A stretch of 64,000 nt of DNA. Source: Pseudomonas sp. Leaf48 (GTDB lineage: Bacteria; Pseudomonadota; Gammaproteobacteria; Pseudomonadales; Pseudomonadaceae). The notes beneath the pieces are model-generated. The model did no database searches and had not been told where the DNA came from. It was given only the letters and a program-made list of their open reading frames with translations. A program made the translations under genes and the position numbers. This document shows positions 57,739 to 64,000 of the stretch, piece by piece; the stretch's first letter is position 1; every line of letters starts with the position of its first letter. Location of the stretch: positions 153,607 through 217,606 of the forward strand of contig NZ_LMLH01000031.1 in NCBI RefSeq assembly GCF_001421885.1, given 5' to 3'.

Positions 57739-58446
57739 CTAGTTCAGAACCACCCAGCGCTGGTTAATCAGCAGCTCGATAGGGCGATATTGAGTCTTGT
57801 AGCTCATTTTTTTGCAGTTTTTTATCCAGTAGCCAAGGTAGACGGCTTCCAGTTCCAGGCGGCGGGTCTCGGCGATTTGCCACAGGATCGCGAAACGTCC
57901 CAGGCTGCGGCGTTCTTCGGCGGGTTCGTAGAAGGTATAGACCGCCGACAAACCGTTGGGCAGTAAATCGGTGACGGCAACCGCGAGCAACTGGCCGTTC
58001 AGGCGGAATTCGTAAAATCGGGAGAACGGCAGGTCGCGTACCAGGAAGGTCGAAAACTGATCGCGGCTCGGCGGGTACATATCGCCATCGGCGTGGCGTT
58101 GCTCGATATAGCGCTGATAAAGGTCGAAGTACTCTTCGCTGTACCCCGGCTTGGCCGGGCGTACCTGCAGATCCGCGTTGCGCTTGAGGATGCGTTTCTG
58201 CTGGCGGTTCGGTGTGAATTGAGCCACGGGAATGCGCGCCGGAACGCACGCATTGCAATGCTGGCAATGCGGTCGGTAGAGATGATCGCCGCTGCGACGA
58301 AACCCCATCTCCGACAGGTCTGCGTAGACATGCACATCCATGGGCTGGCTAGGGTCCAGGAACAGGGTGGTGGCCTGCTCCTCGGGCAGGTAACTGCAAG
58401 AGTGCGGCTGAGTGGCATAGAACTTCAGACGCGCCAACTCGGTCAT
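57739..58446 (-). CDS. bpt: leucyl-D/E-tRNA-protein transferase Bpt (ATE-like)
   Basis: A 235-residue enzyme of the arginyltransferase fold. In gamma-proteobacteria this form (Bpt) moves leucine from tRNA to N-terminal Asp or Glu and thus creates ClpS/ClpAP substrates. CQHCNACVPARIPVAQF is the conserved Cys-rich segment, and C19 near the N-terminus (SCSYLP) belongs to the family. The ATG at 58446 with GAGGG upstream is chosen over a TTG two codons earlier. Confidence 0.9.
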   Translation of the reverse strand: MTELARLKFYATQPHSCSYLPEEQATTLFLDPSQPMDVHVYADLSEMGFRRSGDHLYRPHCQHCNACVPARIPVAQFTPNRQQKRILKRNADLQVRPAKPGYSEEYFDLYQRYIEQRHADGDMYPPSRDQFSTFLVRDLPFSRFYEFRLNGQLLAVAVTDLLPNGLSAVYTFYEPAEERRSLGRFAILWQIAETRRLELEAVYLGYWIKNCKKMSYKTQYRPIELLINQRWVVLN

Positions 58447-58503
58447 GATCAACCCTCGGGAATAAGCTTTTGATTAAGTGTAAGCCACGGCGGCAAAAGT
58501 CGC

Positions 58504-59184
58504 TCAGCAAACCCAGGTGGCACCATTGGGTTGATCCAGATGCCTGGCAAGGTAGGCGGCGAATTCGCGGCGGGGAATCGCCCGGGCGCCCAGGCTGTGC
58601 AGGTGATCGGTGGGCATCTGGCAGTCGATCAGGACAAAGCCTGAGTCTTGCAGATGCCGCACCAGGGTGGCAAAGCCGAATTTCGAGGCATTGTCGGCGA
58701 GGCTGAACATCGACTCGCCAAAAAACAGCTGTCCCATCGCCAGTCCGTACAGCCCGCCGACCAGTTCGTCCTGGTCCCAGACTTCCACCGAATGCGCATG
58801 ACCACGCCTGTGCAGCTCTATGTAGGCGTCCTGCATGGCGTCGGTGATCCAGGTGCCGTCGGCGTATTCCCGTGGCGCGGCGCAGGCGCGGATGACGGCG
58901 GCAAAGTCCTGGTCGAAGGTCACTTGATAGCGTTGTTGGCGCAGCAGCTTGTTCAGGCTGCGCGAGACGTGCAGTTCGTCAGGAAACAGTACCGTGCGCG
59001 GGTCGGGCGACCACCAGAGAATCGGCTGGCCTTCGGAAAACCACGGAAAGCAACCATGGCGATAGGCGTTGATCAGCCTGTCGGCGGACAAATCACCACC
59101 GGCAGCCAGCAGCCCGTTGGGGTCGCGCATGGCTTTTTCCAGTGGTGGAAAGTTCAGGGAGTTGCGTTGTAACCAAGTCAGCAT
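58504..59184 (-). CDS. aat: leucyl/phenylalanyl-tRNA-protein transferase
   Basis: Adds Leu or Phe to N-terminal Lys or Arg, marking proteins for ClpS/ClpAP. The 226-residue protein starts MLTWLQRNSLNFPPLEKAM and has the family core YRHGCFPWFSEGQPILWWSPDPR and GLYGLAMGQLFFGESMFS. The open frame extends to a TTG at 59250 that overlaps the trxB stop; the ATG at 59184 gives the recalled family length, although its ribosome-binding site is weak. Both are possible starts. Confidence 0.93.
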   Translation of the reverse strand: MLTWLQRNSLNFPPLEKAMRDPNGLLAAGGDLSADRLINAYRHGCFPWFSEGQPILWWSPDPRTVLFPDELHVSRSLNKLLRQQRYQVTFDQDFAAVIRACAAPREYADGTWITDAMQDAYIELHRRGHAHSVEVWDQDELVGGLYGLAMGQLFFGESMFSLADNASKFGFATLVRHLQDSGFVLIDCQMPTDHLHSLGARAIPRREFAAYLARHLDQPNGATWVC

Positions 59185-59246
59185 GGCATCCGGGCTTGCA
59201 GAAGGGGAGGGCAGTGGCGGGTGTTGTCCCGCCGTTGAGTTTGCCT

Positions 59247-60206
59247 TCAAATGACAGGAATGTCGTCCAGGTATTTCTCGGCGTCCAGTGCGGCCATACA
59301 GCCCGCGCCGGCAGAGGTCACGGCCTGGCGATAGACGTGATCGGCCACGTCGCCCGCAGCAAACACGCCGGCAATGGCGGTGGCGGTGGCATCGCCTTCG
59401 CTGCCACCCTTGACCAGCAGATAGCCGTCGCGCATCTCCAGCTGGCCGACGAACAGGTCGGTATTGGGTTTGTGGCCGATGGCTATAAACACCCCGGCCA
59501 GCGACAATTCGCTGGTTGCGCCAGTGTGGCTGTCACGCAAGCGGGCACCGGTGACGCCACTGGAGTCACCGAGCACTTCGTCCAGGTTCTGGTTCCAGTG
59601 CAGGCGGATATTGCCGTTGGCGGCCTTCTCGAAGAGTTTGTCCTGGAGAATTTTCTCCGAGCGCAACTTGTCGCGGCGATGGATGAGATGCACTTCCCTG
59701 GCGATGTTCGACAGGTAAAGGGCTTCCTCGACCGCCGTGTTGCCGCCGCCAACGACGGCCACTACCTGATTTCGATAGAAGAAGCCGTCACAGGTGGCGC
59801 AGGCGGAAACGCCTTTGCCGGCAAAGGTTTCTTCAGAGGGCAGGCCCAAATACTGCGCCGAAGCGCCGGTGGCAATGATCAGCGCGTCGCAGGTGTACGT
59901 GCCGCCGTCTCCGGTCAGCTCGAAGGGGCGTTGTTGCAACTTGGCGGTATGGATGTGGTCGTAAACGATCTCTGTGGCAAAGCGCTCGGCGTGTTTTTGC
60001 ATGCGCTCCATCAGCACCGGACCGGTCAGGCCTTCGACGTCGCCCGGCCAGTTATCGACTTCAACGGTGGTGGTGAGCTGGCCTCCTGCCTGTATGCCGG
60101 TGATGACGACCGGTTTGAGGTTGGCGCGGGCGGCATACACGGCCGCACTGTAACCGGCAGGGCCGGAACCCAGAATGATCAGGCGGGAATGCTTCGCTGT
60201 GCTCAT
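59247..60206 (-). CDS. trxB: thioredoxin reductase
   Basis: NADPH-dependent flavoenzyme that reduces thioredoxin. The 319-residue protein has the FAD loop GSGPAGYSAA, the redox-active pair C136-A-T-C139, the NADPH loop VVGGGNTAVEEA and the C-terminal FAD segment GVFAAGDVADHVYRQAVTSA. The ATG at 60206 has GAGGTG upstream. It precedes aat, and the arrangement trxB-aat-bpt-infA is typical of Pseudomonas. Confidence 0.97.
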   Translation of the reverse strand: MSTAKHSRLIILGSGPAGYSAAVYAARANLKPVVITGIQAGGQLTTTVEVDNWPGDVEGLTGPVLMERMQKHAERFATEIVYDHIHTAKLQQRPFELTGDGGTYTCDALIIATGASAQYLGLPSEETFAGKGVSACATCDGFFYRNQVVAVVGGGNTAVEEALYLSNIAREVHLIHRRDKLRSEKILQDKLFEKAANGNIRLHWNQNLDEVLGDSSGVTGARLRDSHTGATSELSLAGVFIAIGHKPNTDLFVGQLEMRDGYLLVKGGSEGDATATAIAGVFAAGDVADHVYRQAVTSAGAGCMAALDAEKYLDDIPVI

Positions 60207-60440
60207 AAAAACACCTCATAAGCCTTTGTCACAAAAGAGAATGCATGCTCAAATTGAACTGCATGTCATGTGCTGTTGACTATGCTACACCCAAGGGTCG
60301 CAAACATGGCGTCGCACGCACAAACCCGTACAATGCCTCGCTATCAGGGCATTTGTATTAAAAAGCAGTGCATACCGTGTTTATAAAAACCGCTGTGCAG
60401 TGTTAAAAGTAGTCCCGGTTACGCATCGCAACTTTTTTAC

Positions 60441-60463
60441 CTGCCTGGATTGGGCAGTTTTTT
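60441..60463 (+). terminator. terminator-like hairpin in the ftsK leader
   Basis: Short stem CTGCC/GGCAG (60441-60445 and 60453-60457), followed by six T, 50 bp before the ftsK start. The 60207-60512 gap is otherwise AT-rich with a possible -10 TACAAT near 60329 on the plus strand, so a short leader transcript or small RNA of about 100-150 nt could end here. Confidence 0.45.
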
Positions 60464-60512
60464 ATAGTCAATCAACAGATGGACGCGCCGTTGGCGCAGG
60501 AATAGAAGCGTT

Positions 60513-62924
60513 TTGAAGAAATCCACCGTAGCACCCAAACCAGCCGTCGTTCCGCTCTGGCGCCAACATCTGCACTACCGACTCAAGGAAGGTGCACTGA
60601 TCGCCATCGGCGCCCTGTGCCTGTTCCTGATGATGGCCCTGTTGACCTATGGCAAGGATGATCCGGGCTGGAGCCACAACAGCAAGATCGACGACGTGCA
60701 GAACTTCGGCGGGCCTGCGGGCTCCTACAGCGCCGATATCCTGTTCATGGTGCTGGGCTACTTCGCCTACATCTTCCCGTTGCTGCTGGCGATCAAGACG
60801 TATCAGATCTTTCGTCAGCGTCACGAACCGTGGCAGTGGAGCGGCTGGCTGTTCTCCTGGCGCCTGATCGGCCTGGTGTTCCTGGTGCTCTCGGGTGCGG
60901 CGCTGGCGCATATCCATTTCCACGCGGCAACCGGTCTGCCGGCCGGTGCCGGTGGTGCACTGGGTGAAAGCCTCGGCGACCTGGCCAGGACCGCCCTGAA
61001 CATCCAGGGCAGCACGCTGTTGTTCATCGCCTTGTTCCTGTTCGGCCTGACGGTGTTCACCGATCTGTCGTGGTTCAAGGTGATGGACCTTACCGGCAAG
61101 ATCACCCTGGACCTGTTCGAACTGTTCCAGGGCGCCGCCAATCGCTGGTGGGCCGCCCGTGCCGAACGCAAGCAACTGGTCGCCCAGTTGCGAGAGGTTG
61201 ATGACCGTGTGCATGACGTGGTCGCACCGACCGTCACCGACAAGCGCGAACAGGCCAAGGTCAAGGAACGCCTGATCGAGCGTGAGCAGGCCCTGAGCAA
61301 GCACATGTCCGAACGCGAAAAGCAGGTGCCGCCGGTGATTGCCCCGGCTCCGGTCAAGCCGGCCGCGCCAAGCAAACGTGTGGAAAAAGAGAAACAGGCG
61401 CCGCTGTTCGTCGACAGCGCCGTGGAAGGCACCTTGCCGCCAATCTCGATTCTCGACCCGGCGGAAAAGAAACAACTCAATTATTCGCCTGAATCCCTGG
61501 CTGCGGTCGGCCATCTGCTGGAAATCAAGCTCAAGGAATTCGGTGTCGAAGTCGCGGTTGACTCGATTCACCCGGGCCCGGTGATTACCCGTTACGAAAT
61601 CCAGCCGGCGGCAGGGGTCAAGGTCAGCCGTATCTCCAACCTGGCCAAGGACCTGGCACGTTCCCTGGCCGTGACCAGCGTGCGCGTGGTGGAAGTGATT
61701 CCCGGCAAGACTACGGTGGGTATCGAGATCCCCAACGAAGACCGGCAGATCGTGCGCTTCTCCGAGGTACTGTCGACCCCCGAGTACGACAACTTCAAGT
61801 CCCCGGTCACACTGGCCTTGGGCCATGATATCGGCGGCAAGCCGGTGATTACCGACCTTGCGAAGATGCCCCACCTGCTGGTGGCCGGTACCACCGGTTC
61901 CGGTAAGTCGGTGGGTGTGAACGCGATGATCCTGTCGATCCTGTTCAAGTCCGGCCCGGAAGACGCCAAGCTGATCATGATCGACCCGAAAATGCTTGAA
62001 TTGTCGATCTACGAAGGCATTCCGCACCTGTTGTGCCCGGTGGTCACCGACATGAAGGACGCGGCCAACGCCCTGCGCTGGAGCGTTGCCGAGATGGAGC
62101 GGCGCTACAAGCTGATGGCGAAGATGGGCGTGCGTAACCTGTCCGGCTTCAACGCCAAGGTCAAGGAAGCCCAGGACGCCGGCGAGCCGTTGAGCGATCC
62201 GCTGTACAAGCGCGAAAGCATCCACGACGAAGCACCGCTGCTGCAAAAGCTGCCGACCATCGTGGTGGTGGTGGACGAATTCGCCGACATGATGATGATC
62301 GTCGGCAAGAAGGTTGAAGAGCTGATCGCCCGTATCGCCCAGAAAGCCCGAGCCGCCGGTATCCACTTGATCCTCGCGACCCAGCGGCCGTCGGTGGACG
62401 TGATCACCGGTCTGATCAAGGCCAACATTCCGACCCGCATGGCGTTCCAGGTATCGAGCAAGATCGACTCGCGGACCATCATCGACCAGGGTGGCGCCGA
62501 ACAACTGCTGGGCCACGGTGACATGTTGTACATGCCGCCGGGCACCAGCCTGCCGATCCGTGTGCACGGTGCATTCGTGTCCGACGACGAGGTTCACCGC
62601 GTGGTGGAAGCCTGGAAGTTGCGTGGTGCGCCGGAGTATAACGACGACATTCTCAACGGTGTCGAAGAGGCCGGCAGTGGCTTCGAAGGCAGCAGCGGCG
62701 GTGGCGATGGCGACGATCCTGAGGCTGACGCGCTGTACGACGAAGCGGTGCAGTTCGTTCTTGAAAGTCGTCGCGCGTCCATCTCCGCGGTACAGCGCAA
62801 GCTGAAGATCGGCTACAACCGCGCTGCGCGCATGATCGAAGCCATGGAAATGGCCGGGGTCGTGACCTCCATGAACACCAACGGTTCGCGTGAAGTCCTG
62901 GCCCCCGGCCCGGTGCGCGACTGA
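60513..62924 (+). CDS. ftsK: DNA translocase FtsK
   Basis: An 803-residue septal DNA pump that moves the chromosome dimer region and activates XerCD. N-terminal domain with four membrane helices (about 25-185), a Pro/Lys-rich linker shorter than in E. coli, the RecA-like motor with Walker A GTTGSGKS (459-466), and a C-terminal gamma winged helix (about 740-795) that reads KOPS sites. Start is a TTG at 60513 preceded by AGGAATAG; no ATG lies close. Confidence 0.94.
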   Translation: MKKSTVAPKPAVVPLWRQHLHYRLKEGALIAIGALCLFLMMALLTYGKDDPGWSHNSKIDDVQNFGGPAGSYSADILFMVLGYFAYIFPLLLAIKTYQIFRQRHEPWQWSGWLFSWRLIGLVFLVLSGAALAHIHFHAATGLPAGAGGALGESLGDLARTALNIQGSTLLFIALFLFGLTVFTDLSWFKVMDLTGKITLDLFELFQGAANRWWAARAERKQLVAQLREVDDRVHDVVAPTVTDKREQAKVKERLIEREQALSKHMSEREKQVPPVIAPAPVKPAAPSKRVEKEKQAPLFVDSAVEGTLPPISILDPAEKKQLNYSPESLAAVGHLLEIKLKEFGVEVAVDSIHPGPVITRYEIQPAAGVKVSRISNLAKDLARSLAVTSVRVVEVIPGKTTVGIEIPNEDRQIVRFSEVLSTPEYDNFKSPVTLALGHDIGGKPVITDLAKMPHLLVAGTTGSGKSVGVNAMILSILFKSGPEDAKLIMIDPKMLELSIYEGIPHLLCPVVTDMKDAANALRWSVAEMERRYKLMAKMGVRNLSGFNAKVKEAQDAGEPLSDPLYKRESIHDEAPLLQKLPTIVVVVDEFADMMMIVGKKVEELIARIAQKARAAGIHLILATQRPSVDVITGLIKANIPTRMAFQVSSKIDSRTIIDQGGAEQLLGHGDMLYMPPGTSLPIRVHGAFVSDDEVHRVVEAWKLRGAPEYNDDILNGVEEAGSGFEGSSGGGDGDDPEADALYDEAVQFVLESRRASISAVQRKLKIGYNRAARMIEAMEMAGVVTSMNTNGSREVLAPGPVRD

Positions 62925-62990
62925 CCTGATATTGAAGGGCAGGTGTCTTCAGGCACCTGCCGCACTCCCACGAATGTTATGAGGACTCCC

Positions 62991-63614
62991 ATGCGTCTGA
63001 TCCGCATGCTGTTGCTGCCGGTACTGGCTTTGACCACGCTCCAGGCTCACGCCGACGACAAGGACGTGGCGCGCCTGACTCAACTGCTGGAAAAATCCCA
63101 GACCCTGAGCGCGCGTTTCTCCCAACTGACCCTTGACGGCACCGGCACCCAATTGCAGGAAACCGCCGGTGAAATGTCCTTGCAGCGTCCGGGGCTGTTC
63201 TACTGGCACACTAATGCACCGGCCGAGCAGACCATGGTCTCGGACGGCAAGAAGGTCACCCTGTGGGACCCGGATCTTGAGCAGGCGACCATCAAGAACC
63301 TCGATCAGCGCCTGACCCAGACCCCGGCCCTGTTGTTGTCCGGTGACGTGTCGAAGATCAGCCAGAGCTTCGATATCAGCGCCAAGGAAGCCGGCGGCGT
63401 GATCGACTTCACCCTGAAGCCGAAAACCAAGGACACACTGTTCGACAGCCTGCGTCTGTCGTTCCGTAACGGCCTGGTCAATGACATGCAGATGATCGAC
63501 AGCGTCGGCCAGCGCACCAATATCCTGTTCACCGGGGTCAAGGCCAACGAGCCGATCCCGGCTTCCCGGTTCAAGTTCGACATCCCCAAGGGTGCCGATG
63601 TGATCCAGGAATAA
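62991..63614 (+). CDS. lolA: outer-membrane lipoprotein carrier protein LolA
   Basis: Periplasmic chaperone that carries lipoproteins from LolCDE to LolB. A 207-residue protein with signal peptide about 1-21 (ending AHA), then DDKDVARLTQLLEKSQTLSARFSQ and the GLFYWHTNAPAEQTMVSDGK core. The ATG at 62991 is 6 nt after GAGG; an in-frame ATG at 62979 is less likely. It lies 66 bp after ftsK. Confidence 0.95.
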   Translation: MRLIRMLLLPVLALTTLQAHADDKDVARLTQLLEKSQTLSARFSQLTLDGTGTQLQETAGEMSLQRPGLFYWHTNAPAEQTMVSDGKKVTLWDPDLEQATIKNLDQRLTQTPALLLSGDVSKISQSFDISAKEAGGVIDFTLKPKTKDTLFDSLRLSFRNGLVNDMQMIDSVGQRTNILFTGVKANEPIPASRFKFDIPKGADVIQE

Positions 63615-63630
63615 CATGCGACCCCTGTAC

Positions 63631-63732
63631 CTGTAGGAGCGAGCATGCTCGCGATGGTCGACAACGATAACGTTGGCAGCTTGACACCCAGCGGTGTCCT
63701 TGAGTCCATCGCGAGCATGCTCGCTCCTACAG
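63631..63732. repeat. REPIN-like element, GAGCGAGCATGCTCGCGATGG family
   Basis: Perfect 27-bp arms (63631-63657 and 63706-63732) around a 48-nt loop, between lolA and rarA. Confidence 0.88.
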
Positions 63733-63767
63733 GGGGGGCGTGTTCAATTGAGGTATCAGAGATAGTC

Positions 63768-64000
63768 ATGGACCTGTTTCGCAGCGCTCCGATCGCTCAA
63801 CCATTGGCCGCCCGCCTGCGCGCGACCAACCTGGACGAGTACGTCGGACAGGAACACCTGCTCGCTCGCGGCAAGCCTTTGCGCGAAGCCCTGGAGCAGG
63901 GTGCCCTGCATTCGATGATTTTCTGGGGCCCGCCGGGCGTGGGCAAGACCACCCTGGCGCGCTTGCTGGCGGAAGTCTCGGACGCGCACTTCGAAACCGT
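63768..64000 (+). CDS. rarA: replication-associated recombination protein RarA (partial)
   Basis: The first 77 codons of an AAA+ ATPase, cut by the window edge. The N-terminus MDLFRSAPIAQPLAARLRAT, then YVGQEHLL and Walker A GPPGVGKTT identify RarA/MgsA, which acts at stalled replication forks. lolA-rarA is the usual order. No stop is visible because the frame runs off the end. Confidence 0.93.
   Translation, partial: MDLFRSAPIAQPLAARLRATNLDEYVGQEHLLARGKPLREALEQGALHSMIFWGPPGVGKTTLARLLAEVSDAHFET

Overview
The window is a high-GC, gene-dense chromosomal segment with the gene content and order of a Pseudomonas, most likely of the P. fluorescens group. The evidence is the nuoA-B-CD-E-F-G-H-I-J-K-L-M-N locus with a fused nuoCD, the icd/idh/cspD/clpS/clpA/infA/bpt/aat/trxB/ftsK/lolA/rarA gene order, an OprD-type porin, and many palindromic REP-like intergenic repeats. 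No rRNA, tRNA, CRISPR array, transposase or prophage gene was found.

Layout. (1) 1-4.7 kb: lpxH and ppiB on the minus strand, divergent from glnS and cysS. (2) 4.8-5.7 kb: an array of six ~141-bp tandem repeats bounded by REP-like palindromes. (3) 5.7-13.9 kb: an AcoR-like sigma-54 activator divergent from a six-gene ABC importer operon of the GlpSTPQUV type (two ATPases, two permeases, a small membrane protein, a binding protein). The shared intergenic region holds six TGTTCA motifs and a clear -24/-12 promoter. (4) 14.0-24.7 kb: a metal-resistance block. It has a CzcS/CzcR two-component system, the CzcCBA efflux pump, two small secreted proteins (PtrA-like, and PtrA-like plus DUF2790) and an OprD-family porin. 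One 13-bp motif, ACGWANTTGTAAT, with similar downstream promoter sequence, precedes czcC, the first small gene and the porin gene, which suggests one metal-responsive regulon. (5) 24.8-25.5 kb: a Phd/PIN toxin-antitoxin pair with its own palindromic operator. (6) 25.8-40.8 kb: the complete respiratory complex I operon on the minus strand. (7) 41-45.9 kb: isocitrate lyase aceA behind a long leader with a recognisable promoter and dyad, a short secretin-like secreted protein, an 18-bp minisatellite, a GNAT acetyltransferase and the ribosomal oxygenase roxA. (8) 46-49.7 kb: purB, hflD, mnmA and a NudJ-like Nudix hydrolase. (9) 49.9-64 kb: divergent monomeric (idh) and dimeric (icd) NADP-isocitrate dehydrogenases, cspD, clpS-clpA, infA, bpt, aat, trxB, ftsK, lolA and the start of rarA.

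How the genes work together. AceA competes with the two isocitrate dehydrogenases for isocitrate, and complex I reoxidises the NADH made by the TCA cycle. ClpS, Bpt and Aat are adaptor and tagging enzymes of the N-end rule feeding ClpA. The metal block couples sensing (CzcRS), export (CzcCBA), small periplasmic proteins and possibly outer-membrane permeability (the porin). Regions 2-5 are the accessory part of the window; most of the rest is conserved core genome. Start codons were chosen from ribosome-binding sites and recalled family lengths. All family assignments come from motif recognition without database searches.
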